From NCBI RefSeq assembly GCF_011683955.1, contig NZ_JAAQPI010000015.1, positions 62,001 through 126,000 of the forward strand: DNA of 64,000 nucleotides, written 5' to 3'. The notes below the pieces were generated by a model that had not been told where the DNA came from, made no database searches, and was given only the letters and a program-made list of their open reading frames with translations. Origin of the DNA: Pseudomaricurvus alkylphenolicus (GTDB lineage: Bacteria > Pseudomonadota > Gammaproteobacteria > Pseudomonadales > Cellvibrionaceae). The translations under genes were made by a program, and so were the position numbers. Shown here piece by piece: positions 1-7,711 of this stretch (position 1 is its first letter; the number at the start of each line of letters is the position of its first letter).

Positions 1-335
1 AAAGCGATCAGCTCCCGCGTCAACAGAATGTCCATGGTGTATTGCTTGATGGTTCCGACGACATTGAAGGCTGGGGAGAAATGCTCGTCCGATTTCCTTT
101 ATTGGCTGTTTCATTTTCACACTTTACCGACGGTCGGGGATTCAGCCTCGCTGCGCAGTTGCGTGAAAAGTATGGGTTTAGTGGAGACCTCCGGGCAATG
201 GGTAACTTTCTGCCTGATCAGATGAACTATCTGAGCCGATGTGGTTTTTCGTCGTTTCACATTCAAGACTCAGAACAGTTGGAAGATGCATTGAGTGGTC
301 TTCGAGACTTTAATGTCGCGTACCAGGGCCTTTGA
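1..335 (+). CDS. DUF934 family protein, 5' end cut by window edge
   Basis: This is the C-terminal part of a DUF934 protein. The frame is open from base 3 with no start codon convincing as the true one, so the beginning lies left of the window. Visible family features are the LLDGSDDIEG stretch, FPLLAVSFSHFTDGRGFS, LREKYGFSGDLRA and the RCGFSSFHI segment near the end. In proteobacteria DUF934 genes usually follow the sulfite/nitrite reductase gene cysI and sometimes cysH, so a role in assimilatory sulfate reduction is expected, although its reaction is not established. The neighbouring reductase would be just outside the window. Confidence 0.85.
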   Translation, partial: SDQLPRQQNVHGVLLDGSDDIEGWGEMLVRFPLLAVSFSHFTDGRGFSLAAQLREKYGFSGDLRAMGNFLPDQMNYLSRCGFSSFHIQDSEQLEDALSGLRDFNVAYQGL

Positions 336-392
336 AGTTATGGATTATCAGAAAGTTTTGTTCGCGGTTTGAGTCCAGGTTTTGGGGGCAAT

Positions 393-414
393 GTGTCATA
401 ACCGGTAATTCATA
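393..414 (+). repeat. Relic of MITE terminal repeat
   Basis: The sequence GTGTCATAACCGG followed by TAATTCATA closely matches the end of the MITE-like element at 57289 (GTGCCATAACCGG then AAGTTCATA). Only the terminal ~22 bases are recognisable here, so this looks like a decayed or truncated end rather than a full copy. Confidence 0.45.
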
Positions 415-433
415 GATGCGCTCTTCGAGCGCA

Positions 434-457
434 ATCGCCCTCAGAGCGGGCTCCTAC
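434..457 (-). repeat. REP-like palindrome
   Basis: Read on the minus strand this is GTAGGAGCCCGCTCTGAGGG followed by CGAT. It is a member of the same 23-24-base palindromic family found at 505, 28137, 28476, 36264 and 40645, and resembles the REP sequences common between genes in Pseudomonas and relatives. Confidence 0.55.
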
Positions 458-502
458 AAGATACCCCAACTACCTCTGGCCACGACGAGATTCTCTGACC
501 AA

Positions 503-788
503 CCGTAGCAGCGCGTTCCGAGCGCGACCGGTGTTCTCCAGAGTAACGGTTTAAAGCTGCGAAGTTCAGAACGATAAAGATCGTGTACCTCGGTCTAAAG
601 GGTGGCTGGGTGTTCGTTGGAGGGGCATTTCAAGCGAACGCCGAAGGAGTCAATGAGACAAGCGTTTTTTGCTTGGCTCATTGGGGACTGAGGGAAGCCT
701 GGAGGGCCGGTAGCGTGCCCCTCCAACGGACACCCAGCCGCCCGTTGTGGCACAAAATTACCAGCCCCTTTTCTTCCTCGCCGCAGAG
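503..788 (+). repeat. 286-bp structured repeat, copy 1
   Basis: This element recurs in the same orientation at 28135-28420 with no insertion or deletion over 286 bases. The most conserved part (about 594-755) folds into a long hairpin: bases 601-627 pair with 716-742 over 27 positions, two of them G-U. Inside it a second stem pairs 651-663 (CAATGAGACAAGC) with 671-683 (GCTTGGCTCATTG) with one mismatch. The differences between copies include amino-acid changes in the frame that crosses it, while stem pairing is kept. This favours a structured RNA or palindromic DNA element over a protein gene. Confidence 0.8.
505..528 (+). repeat. REP-like palindrome at the left end of the 286-bp repeat
   Basis: The unit starts GTAGCAGCGCGTT and continues CCGAGCGCGAC; the two halves are partly self-complementary. 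It forms the left edge of the 286-bp repeat, exactly as at 28137 in the second copy. Confidence 0.55.
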
Positions 789-884
789 ACCAACGCCGAT
801 CAAAGTGCCCAACTCTGGTGAAAAAACAGGCTCCCGAAAGACCTCGAAGACTCGACAGTAAAGCTTGTGAGTGCTTGCTCCGAC

Positions 885-1247
885 TCAGTCAGAAAAACAC
901 AGCTTGTTTTGATCCAGATCTCTCACATACGCAGAAAAACGAGGCCCGCGTTGATTGGGTTGACCCTCGCAAGTACCACCCAATTCAATCGCCTTTTGGT
1001 GAAGCCTTTCTACTTCTTCGGATGACCCAACGCAAAAACCCACCATTGTACCGTTGCCATGAGTTGCGGGCCTCTCATCAAAGGGTATCGCTACTGCAAA
1101 TGCAAAGTCCTCTTCTTTAGTCTGCCAGTAGGTCATTCTTTCGCCAGAAAAAACCTGATTGAGTTCCGTTTGCTCAAAAAGTGAATCATAAAATTCCGTC
1201 GACGCTTCCTTATTGTTTGTGCCAATAACGAAGTAGTTCATTTTCAT
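885..1247 (-). CDS. VOC (glyoxalase/bleomycin resistance fold) family protein
   Basis: A 120-residue single-domain protein of the vicinal oxygen chelate superfamily. It starts MNYFVIGTNN, has a central MVGFCVGSSEEVERLHQKAI segment and the PRFSAYVRDLDQNKLCF C-terminus typical of glyoxalase-like proteins. The fold is built from paired beta-alpha-beta-beta-beta units that bind a metal and a small substrate. Nothing here identifies the substrate, so lyase, dioxygenase or resistance functions are all possible. It stands alone, transcribed away from the bkd operon, with a GGGG-containing weak ribosome site upstream of the ATG. An alternative start is the ATG two codons later. Confidence 0.8.
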   Translation of the reverse strand: MKMNYFVIGTNNKEASTEFYDSLFEQTELNQVFSGERMTYWQTKEEDFAFAVAIPFDERPATHGNGTMVGFCVGSSEEVERLHQKAIELGGTCEGQPNQRGPRFSAYVRDLDQNKLCFSD

Positions 1248-1549
1248 AGTTTAATATCCCCTGTTGTTATCGGTTTATTGGACTGGATTCCGTCCAGGCT
1301 ACAAATTTCAGCCGTACATTCCGAATCAGCTCGTAGGACAGATTTTGCCTCAGGCAACTGTCAATGGGTGTCAGTAGGCTTCCGAGTTTTTCCACTCCAA
1401 CACCTGTGATGCTTTCATTATTCATTCGTTCTAATCACATCAACCCGATAGCTCAGGCACTATTGTCGAGCGGCAAATCCACTATTCCCAACTATACTGT
1501 CTAAAACGGCCGATATTCCGGCACGTCTGGGCTAAGAATGGACTTGACC
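1248..1549. promoter_or_regulatory. Divergent intergenic region upstream of the bkd operon
   Basis: About 300 bases separate the VOC gene from the bkd operon and must hold promoters for both. A TATACT hexamer at 1493-1498 could be a -10 box for the operon, but I see no matching -35 at the proper distance. No clear Lrp or BkdR operator was recognised. Confidence 0.3.
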
Positions 1550-2740
1550 ATGAAACAACCAACCACCAGCGTTCATCAACCGACGTTTATCGCTGGCAGC
1601 GATCTCCCCATCCCCACCCTTAAGATCCTGGACTCAGAGGGCAAACTTTACCCGGGCGCCAAGGCGCCCGATCTGGACCAGGCGCTGGCCCTTAAGATCT
1701 ACCGCGCCATGCTGTTTACGCGCATTCTGGACGAGCGTATGGTCTCCGCCCAACGTCAGGGGCGGTTGAGCTTTTACCTGACCTGTGCCGGCGAGGAGGC
1801 CGCCGTGGTGGGCACAGCCGCTGCGTTTAACAACAGCGATATGATCATGGGGCAGTATCGCGAGCAGGCCTCACTGCGGTTTCGCGGTTTCACCGCCAGG
1901 CAGTTTATGAGCCAATTGTTGAGCAACGAGAAGGACCTGGGCAAGGGGCGGCAGATGCCTGTGCACTACGGCAGCAACGAGCTTAACTTTATGACCATCA
2001 GCTCGCCCCTGGCGACACAAATTCCCCAAGCCGCCGGTTATGCCTATGGTCAAAAACTGGAGGCACAACGGCAGGGGCGAGATCTGGATTGTTGTACCCT
2101 GTGTTACTATGGCGAGGGCGCCGCCTCCGAGGGCGACTTTCACGCCGGAATGAATATGGCGGCGGTGTTAAAATGCCCAGTGGTGTTTGTCTGCCGTAAC
2201 AATGGCTACGCCATCTCCACGCCCACAGCGGAACAGTTCGCCGGTGATGGCATTGCCTCCCGCGGCGTCGGTTACGGCATCAAAACCATTCGAGTGGACG
2301 GCAATGATCTGTTGGCCGTTTACACTGCCGCAGCGGAGGCTCGCAAAATTGCACTGCAAGACTGCGCGCCGGTATTGATCGAAGCAATGAGCTACCGCTT
2401 GGGCGCTCACTCCACCTCCGACGATCCCAGTGGCTACCGCAGCCGAGAGGAGGAGGACAAGTGGCGTGAACTGGACCCGATCGAGCGCGCCAAACGATGG
2501 TTGCTCGACCAAGGGTGGTGGAGCGAGAAGGAAGAAAAGGCCGCCCAGGAGGAATATCGGTCGGAGGTGCTGCGTGAACTCAAGGCGGAAGAAAAGTTGC
2601 CACCTCCCGCATTGGAGGAATTGATCACCGATGTGTACGATAAGCCACCCACGCATTTACAGACGCAGTTCGATGAACTGGTGGCTCACCTAAACCGCTA
2701 CCCCGAACAGTACCCCACCCACCGGGGAGGGCAGCACTGA
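1550..2740 (+). CDS. bkdA1: Branched-chain 2-oxoacid dehydrogenase E1 component, alpha subunit
   Basis: The alpha subunit of the thiamine-diphosphate E1 decarboxylase that oxidises 2-oxoacids derived from valine, leucine and isoleucine. The thiamine-diphosphate binding motif is clear around residues 185-225 ([13 protein letters not shown] through RNNGYAIST), and the regulatory-loop-like [12 protein letters not shown] follows near residue 285. About 400 residues matches bacterial BkdA1. I prefer the ATG at 1550 (MKQPTTSV) because GGA lies 7 bases upstream; the in-frame ATG at 1538 has almost no spacing from its purine run. It is first in an operon with bkdA2 and bkdB. A second dehydrogenase with a fused E1 lies at 48.9 kb. 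Confidence 0.93.
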   Translation: MKQPTTSVHQPTFIAGSDLPIPTLKILDSEGKLYPGAKAPDLDQALALKIYRAMLFTRILDERMVSAQRQGRLSFYLTCAGEEAAVVGTAAAFNNSDMIMGQYREQASLRFRGFTARQFMSQLLSNEKDLGKGRQMPVHYGSNELNFMTISSPLATQIPQAAGYAYGQKLEAQRQGRDLDCCTLCYYGEGAASEGDFHAGMNMAAVLKCPVVFVCRNNGYAISTPTAEQFAGDGIASRGVGYGIKTIRVDGNDLLAVYTAAAEARKIALQDCAPVLIEAMSYRLGAHSTSDDPSGYRSREEEDKWRELDPIERAKRWLLDQGWWSEKEEKAAQEEYRSEVLRELKAEEKLPPPALEELITDVYDKPPTHLQTQFDELVAHLNRYPEQYPTHRGGQH

Positions 2741-3717
2741 TGACTACCATGAATCTGCTGCAGGCAGTAAACAGCGCTCTGGATAACGCCATGGCCGCGG
2801 ATGATCGTGTTCTGTGCCTGGGTGAAGACGTGGGCACCTTTGGTGGCGTGTTCCGAGCCACCAGCCACCTGCAGGAAAAGTACGGCCGCGCGCGCTGCTT
2901 TAATACCCCGCTCACCGAGCAAGGCGTGGCGGGTTTTGCCATAGGCCTGGCGGCGCAGGGTTCAGTACCGGTTGCGGAAATTCAGTTTGCCGATTATATC
3001 TTTCCTGCCTTTGACCAGATCGTTAACGAAGCCGCCAAGTTTCGATATCGCTCAGGCAATGAGTTTAATGTTGCCGGCCTGACCTTTCGCAGCCCCTATG
3101 GCGGCGGCATCGCCGGTGGTTTGTATCACTCCCAATCCCCCGAGGCGTATTTTTGCCACACGCCGGGCTTAAAAGTCGTGATTCCAAGTAACCCCTACCA
3201 GGCCAAAGGGCTGTTGATGTCCGCCATTGCCGACCCCAACCCGGTGGTGTTTTTCGAACCCAAACGCCTCTACCGCGCCGCAGTGGGTGAGGTACCGGAA
3301 GAGGCCTACACCCTGCCCCTGAGCGAAGCGCAGATTGTCAGTCAGGGCAGCGATATCACGCTGTTGGCCTGGGGCGCCCAGATGGAAATACTGCAAAGGG
3401 CAGCGGACCTGGCAGAAGCCGAGGACATCTCTTGTGAATTGATCGACCTATGTACCTTGTTACCCTGGGATGTGGACACCGTGGCAGCCTCGGTCACCAA
3501 AACGGGCAGGCTGTTGATCAGCCACGAGGCGCCACGCACGGGCGGTTTTGCCGGTGAGATTGCGGCCACGATTCAAGAGCACTGTTTTCTCTCTCTCGAA
3601 TCCCCCATCGCCCGCGTGACCGGCTTGGACACGCCCTTCCCGTTGGCTCACGAAAAAGAATACATGCCCGACCACCTGAAGGTGTTTGAAGCCATCAAAC
3701 AAACCATCCACTACTGA
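2740..3717 (+). CDS. bkdA2: Branched-chain 2-oxoacid dehydrogenase E1 component, beta subunit
   Basis: The beta subunit of the heterotetrameric E1, 325 residues, the usual length. It starts with the transketolase pyrimidine-domain signature [16 protein letters not shown] near residue 25, continues with [15 protein letters not shown] and [11 protein letters not shown], and ends with the transketolase C-terminal domain containing [16 protein letters not shown]. Its ATG overlaps the last base of the bkdA1 stop codon, so translation of the two subunits is coupled, as expected for a 1:1 complex. The E2 gene follows after 27 bases. Confidence 0.93.
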   Translation: MTTMNLLQAVNSALDNAMAADDRVLCLGEDVGTFGGVFRATSHLQEKYGRARCFNTPLTEQGVAGFAIGLAAQGSVPVAEIQFADYIFPAFDQIVNEAAKFRYRSGNEFNVAGLTFRSPYGGGIAGGLYHSQSPEAYFCHTPGLKVVIPSNPYQAKGLLMSAIADPNPVVFFEPKRLYRAAVGEVPEEAYTLPLSEAQIVSQGSDITLLAWGAQMEILQRAADLAEAEDISCELIDLCTLLPWDVDTVAASVTKTGRLLISHEAPRTGGFAGEIAATIQEHCFLSLESPIARVTGLDTPFPLAHEKEYMPDHLKVFEAIKQTIHY

Positions 3718-3744
3718 GCCCATAAAACCGGCAGGAGATCTGCA

Positions 3745-5031
3745 ATGAATGTTGATTTTATTTTGCCCGACATTGGTGAAGGTATTGTCGAATGTGAAAT
3801 CGTGGAGTGGCGTGTAAAAGAAGGCGACCGGATCGAGGAAGACCAGCCGGTAGCGGATGTCAGTACTGATAAGGCAGTGGTGGAGATTCCCTCAGTTCAT
3901 TCCGGACAGGTGGTTAAGCTATATTATCAGGAAGGTGATATCGCAAAGGTGCATACACCGCTGTTTGCGATTTCGATTGATGCTCAGGCTGGTGGGGAGC
4001 CCTCAGCTAATAAAGGGCCCTCAGCTAATGAAGTGCCTTCAGCCAATAAGAAACCTTCAGCCGATAAAGAACCCCTAACGCCAGCTTCACTCCCACCCAG
4101 CGATACCGATACCTCCCCCAAAGCCGTCACCAGTATTGGCAAAGTCCTGACCACCCCCGCCGTGCGCCGCATTGCCCGCGAACAGAATCTGGATTTAACG
4201 CTGGTGCCCGCAACCGGTAAAAACGGCCGCGTACTGAAAGAAGATGTGCTGCGTTATCTGGAAGCTCCGGTGGCAGAAACTGGTACGACCGTACCAACAC
4301 AGGGCGCCGCGCAGCCTGTTAAGGCCACGGACCGGGTGGAGCCCATCAAAGGCGTTCGTGCGGTCATGGCAAAATCGATGATGGAATCGGTCTCCACCAT
4401 TCCCCATTTTACCTATGTGGATGAGGTGGACATTACCCGCCTGATCGACTTGCGGCTGCAACTCAAGGAACAATACGCCGAGCAAGGCATTCGCATAACG
4501 ATGATGCCGCTGTTTATGAAAACATTGTCACTGGCACTGTTGGAATTTCCGATCATGAACAGCAGTCCTAACAATGACTTTACCGAGCTGCGTTACATCG
4601 CCGGCCACAATATCGGTATGGCGGTGGATTCAAAAATTGGTTTGCTGGTACCCAATGCCAAAAATGTTCAAGACCTCTCGATAATGGAGCTGGCCCAGGA
4701 GCTTAACCGCCTTACAGAGTCCGCCCGTTCGGGCAAGGTGGCGCCGGCCGATCTCAAGGGCGGTACCATTACCATCTCCAACGTGGGTGCCATCGGTGGT
4801 ACGGCGGCCACTCCCATTATCAATAAACCGGAGGTTGCTATTGTGGCGCTGGGCAAGGTGCAGGAGCTGCCCCGGTTCGATGCGGATGGTAATGTGGTTG
4901 CACGAAAAATAATGTCGATCAGTTGGTCGGGGGACCATCGCGTGATTGATGGTGGTACCATAGCCCGCTTTAGTAACCGCTGGAAGGAATTCCTGGAAGA
5001 TCCGACAGCCATGCTGATGGCCATGCGATAG
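3745..5031 (+). CDS. bkdB: Branched-chain 2-oxoacid dehydrogenase E2 component (lipoamide acyltransferase)
   Basis: The core acyltransferase that moves the acyl group from lipoyl-lysine to CoA. It has one N-terminal lipoyl domain with Lys43 in VSTDKAVVEI, a linker, a peripheral subunit-binding domain at about 135-170 (TPAVRRIAREQNLDL and GRVLKEDVL), and the catalytic domain ending in SWSGDHRVIDGG with the active-site His and Asp. The linker contains four near-identical six-residue repeats (PSANKG, PSANEV, PSANKK, PSADKE). A strong AGGAG precedes the ATG by 7 bases. No lipoamide dehydrogenase (E3) gene follows; it must be shared from elsewhere in the genome. The kinase-like gene follows after 18 bases. 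Confidence 0.93.
   Translation: MNVDFILPDIGEGIVECEIVEWRVKEGDRIEEDQPVADVSTDKAVVEIPSVHSGQVVKLYYQEGDIAKVHTPLFAISIDAQAGGEPSANKGPSANEVPSANKKPSADKEPLTPASLPPSDTDTSPKAVTSIGKVLTTPAVRRIAREQNLDLTLVPATGKNGRVLKEDVLRYLEAPVAETGTTVPTQGAAQPVKATDRVEPIKGVRAVMAKSMMESVSTIPHFTYVDEVDITRLIDLRLQLKEQYAEQGIRITMMPLFMKTLSLALLEFPIMNSSPNNDFTELRYIAGHNIGMAVDSKIGLLVPNAKNVQDLSIMELAQELNRLTESARSGKVAPADLKGGTITISNVGAIGGTAATPIINKPEVAIVALGKVQELPRFDADGNVVARKIMSISWSGDHRVIDGGTIARFSNRWKEFLEDPTAMLMAMR
4000..4071 (+). repeat. 18-bp tandem repeat, four units, in the bkdB linker
   Basis: Four in-frame 18-base units beginning CCCTCAGCTAATAAAGGG encode the hexapeptides PSANKG, PSANEV, PSANKK and PSADKE between the lipoyl and subunit-binding domains. 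The units have diverged in the third and last positions, so the repeat is not very recent. It would alter the length of the swinging-arm linker. Confidence 0.8.
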
Positions 5032-5049
5032 CCACAAGGCTACCGGGTA

Positions 5050-6888
5050 ATGGAAAGCAGAAACCTCCAACATTTTTACATCAACGAAGAGCAGTCTTTT
5101 TATCTGCTCAGTCACCGGGATGCCCAAAAGCTTAAAGACTGGCTGGACCTCTGCCAAAGCCAATTAAGTCGCTTGGGCTATACCGATATCGAGCTGATCG
5201 GCAAGGGCGCCTACGGATTTGTGTTTGGCGGCAACGGTGCCAACGGCAAGGAATACGTTTTTAAATTTGCCCGCATTACCCTGGCGCATCATGTGCAGGA
5301 GCGTCTGGAAGAAGAAGGCTATATGCTGTCGCAGTTATCTCTGCCGCATATCCCCGCCTTTGTTGAGTTCCAGCGAGTTCGTGGCCAGTCCATTCTGATG
5401 ATGGAGCGGGCACGGGGCATCAATCTGGAACAGCTGATTTGGAAAAAGGGCCGTGTGCCCCCAAGGCTGGTGTTAAAAATAGCCGGGCAACTCGCGGAAA
5501 TTCTGCTTGCCCTGCGTGAAGATGCGACACGGCAGCAGCGCGCGCCCATGATTCATGGTGACATCAAACCCTCCAACGTGGTGTTTGATGAAGACACGGA
5601 ATCCATCGGGCTGATCGATTGGGGAGCTGCGGTTTACGCGCAACAGGATGCCCATCGACAGTACACAGGCGCCGGGGGATTAAGTGCCCTTTCCACCAAC
5701 CTCGGCGAGACCAACGCCAAACTGGGCGATATCTATTTTATCGGCGAGGAACAACTGCGTGGAGCCTTGTCGTCGCCCCGTTTTGACGAGCAGGGTGTGG
5801 CGGGCACACTCTATGCGCTGGCCTCTGGCCAGTCGAGCCGCTTTGGGCGCGAGGTGATCACCCCAAAATCCCTGGGCCTGCCGGTCGAGTTCGCGCGCAC
5901 GCTGGACGGTATGCTGTCCGACGACCCGGCCATGCGTGACCGCGCCGGTGATTATTTCCTGAAGAACATGCGCTATATGAAACGCATCGTTACCCATAGT
6001 CGCAAAGGCCCGGTGCCCAACCATATCGCCCATCAGATCCCATTGCTTCCGGTCAGACCAGCCGACATTGCCCAGGATCTCGACACTGTGGTGTACAGTT
6101 CGCGTAAGTCCTTCTTGCGCCGCGAGATGCCGCAAAAACTGGTTGCCGATGTGGACCCTACCGAGCTGGACCGCTACTACAAGAATTATTTGGAGGGTAT
6201 GGGTGATACCGAAAAGGCGTTTATTATCGCGGTCAGCCACCTGGGTAACTATCCAGTGGTGGGCGGCCTGGCCATTCACTGGGACGATGGCGGCATGTAC
6301 ATCGATTCCAGCCTTAATCTCTACGACAAATCCCTGCTGCCGGCGTTTGTGTGCGCAGTCAATAATCTGGTGCATCTGGGCCGGGCCATCAGCAAGACGG
6401 GGGTGTTTAAAAGCTGCATGTTCGATGCTCGAAAAACCCTGCACGTGGAACGCAACCATGCGGGCGAACCTTTTCGGGCGGAGGCGGGATTGGAGATTCC
6501 TTATGAAATCGGTGACCCTAACGAGGGCAATCGGGAAAGCCGCCTGCATTCGTATTTTGAAGATGGCGACGACCCGGACGAGATGCTCACCTTGCCAACT
6601 CCGTTATTGGAGAAACTGGCGATTATGAACACCATCCATCACACCGGCTGTATTATTTTTGAAAGTCTGGAACAGGATTTAAAGATTCACAATTATTTGA
6701 AGTTGCTGGATTTGGAGCGTGAAGCCGAGTTTCGCGATTGCCTCGGCTTTATTTTAGAGCATCTGCATTTGATTGACGGGCTGGGTGTCTCCGGATTTAT
6801 GAAGTTGCCCTATGTGGACACCCAGTTTTTTCCATATCAGGAGCGGCTGCCGGATCAGTTTAGTCCACGCAACCCGCTGGAGACTTAG
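5050..6888 (+). CDS. Protein-kinase-like protein with unknown C-terminal domain, in the bkd operon
   Basis: A 612-residue cytoplasmic protein. The N-terminal half has protein-kinase signatures: a glycine loop GKGAYGFVFGG near residue 51, a candidate ATP-binding lysine in YVFKFA near 75, the catalytic loop HGDIKPSNVVF near 168 with Asp and Asn in place, and LIDWGAAVY near 188 where DFG has become DWG. Residues beyond about 300 match nothing I recognise. It starts only 18 bases after bkdB and is co-oriented, so it is probably co-transcribed. The context suggests regulation of the dehydrogenase, as mammalian BCKDH kinase does by a different fold, but that is inference. It could also phosphorylate a small molecule. 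Confidence 0.75.
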   Translation: MESRNLQHFYINEEQSFYLLSHRDAQKLKDWLDLCQSQLSRLGYTDIELIGKGAYGFVFGGNGANGKEYVFKFARITLAHHVQERLEEEGYMLSQLSLPHIPAFVEFQRVRGQSILMMERARGINLEQLIWKKGRVPPRLVLKIAGQLAEILLALREDATRQQRAPMIHGDIKPSNVVFDEDTESIGLIDWGAAVYAQQDAHRQYTGAGGLSALSTNLGETNAKLGDIYFIGEEQLRGALSSPRFDEQGVAGTLYALASGQSSRFGREVITPKSLGLPVEFARTLDGMLSDDPAMRDRAGDYFLKNMRYMKRIVTHSRKGPVPNHIAHQIPLLPVRPADIAQDLDTVVYSSRKSFLRREMPQKLVADVDPTELDRYYKNYLEGMGDTEKAFIIAVSHLGNYPVVGGLAIHWDDGGMYIDSSLNLYDKSLLPAFVCAVNNLVHLGRAISKTGVFKSCMFDARKTLHVERNHAGEPFRAEAGLEIPYEIGDPNEGNRESRLHSYFEDGDDPDEMLTLPTPLLEKLAIMNTIHHTGCIIFESLEQDLKIHNYLKLLDLEREAEFRDCLGFILEHLHLIDGLGVSGFMKLPYVDTQFFPYQERLPDQFSPRNPLET

Positions 6889-6892
6889 CCGC

Positions 6893-7528
6893 TTACTTAA
6901 CGGATGCCGCCAAGCCGGCCGCATTGTACTCGATATACATTTCACCCAGCTTATCGAGGCTGCAGCTGACATCCCCCATATAAGAGTTTTTGAGGCTCTT
7001 ATAGTCCGCCATGCCCTTAATGATACTGGTGATGCAGAAGTTGAGGCGTTGCTTAAGCAATTTGCGGGGAACATCAGGCAATGCGGTGCTAAAAAGCTTG
7101 GTAAAACGCTTCATGGCTTTGCTGGCAAAGCGATTGAGGATGTCGTGAATCTCGGGGCCGCCCTCCATTTCCATACGGGCGATAAAACGCACCGCGTGGT
7201 AGCCCCACGCTTCCTCTTTAAGCAGCTTAAGGTAAGGGGTCACCAACGCACGCAAAATATCACGCACCTTGGGTTTCTTTTGCCCTTCAACGCTTTTCAA
7301 TGCCTCCTCCCGCGCCTCTTCGAACCAGTCTTGCACAAACTCCACCACGGCCTCCACCAGACCAGTTTTGCTGCCGAAGTGATAATGCAGCGCGGAGTTG
7401 TTCTTGGCACCTGCCTCGCGATTGATCATGCGCAGGGACACGGCGTCGATCCCCTGCTCGGCGAAGAGCTTGAGGGCGGCCAGGATAAGGCGTTGCTTGC
7501 TGAGGTCTGAAGCGCTGAGGGTTTGCAT
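6893..7528 (-). CDS. TetR family transcriptional regulator
   Basis: A 211-residue TetR-type repressor. The N-terminal helix-turn-helix is LILAALKLFAEQGIDAVSLR through the SALHYHFGSKTGLVEAVVEF turn, and the C-terminal half is an all-helical ligand domain. I place the start at MQTLSASDL (7528), which has AAGGA about 11 bases upstream; a longer frame to 7609 adds 27 residues outside the family pattern. It ends 4 bases from the convergent kinase-like gene and lies downstream of the M81 peptidase pair in the same direction, after a 183-base gap. Its target and ligand are not evident. Confidence 0.85.
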   Translation of the reverse strand: MQTLSASDLSKQRLILAALKLFAEQGIDAVSLRMINREAGAKNNSALHYHFGSKTGLVEAVVEFVQDWFEEAREEALKSVEGQKKPKVRDILRALVTPYLKLLKEEAWGYHAVRFIARMEMEGGPEIHDILNRFASKAMKRFTKLFSTALPDVPRKLLKQRLNFCITSIIKGMADYKSLKNSYMGDVSCSLDKLGEMYIEYNAAGLAASVK

Positions 7529-7659
7529 GCTGGGGAGTCCTTTGTGAGCTGATCCTTTATCGGTCAGATTGATGCCCTTATGAACAACACTACTGCCGTT
7601 TAATTCCATAAGTTTAACTCGAAACCATAGCTACTCTGCGTACTGGATGCAAGTGTGTC

Positions 7660-7675
7660 GGCCTGCGAACAGGCC
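7660..7675 (-). terminator. Hairpin with TTCG loop after the M81 gene pair
   Basis: GGCCTG-TTCG-CAGGCC on the minus strand forms a 6-bp stem closed by a stable UUCG tetraloop, about 37 bases past the stop codon of the second M81 gene. No T-run follows, so it may pause or protect transcript ends rather than be a full intrinsic terminator. Confidence 0.3.
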
Positions 7676-7711
7676 ACAGAGATTACCAGGGAGGACTGCA
7701 AGCAAACCGCT

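Larger units (their letters stand above)
336..884. other. Repeat-rich intergenic region without a gene
   Basis: This 549-base gap contains no credible gene. In order it holds a short relic of the MITE end (393-414), a REP-like palindrome (434-457), and the left copy of a 286-bp structured repeat (503-788). About 95 bases of unassigned sequence follow before the stop codon of the convergent VOC gene. The ORFs that cross it are accounted for by the repeat hairpins. Confidence 0.7.

Noticed and set aside
583-861. 92-residue frame over the 286-bp repeat (and its counterpart at 28212)
   Set aside because: The frame exists only because the hairpin sequence is GC-rich and lacks stops. Between copies it has non-synonymous changes while stems are preserved, and it has no ribosome site.
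1470-1498. Complete sigma-70 promoter for the bkd operon
   Set aside because: A TATACT -10 is present, but TTGTCG upstream is 24 bases away, too far for a standard spacer.
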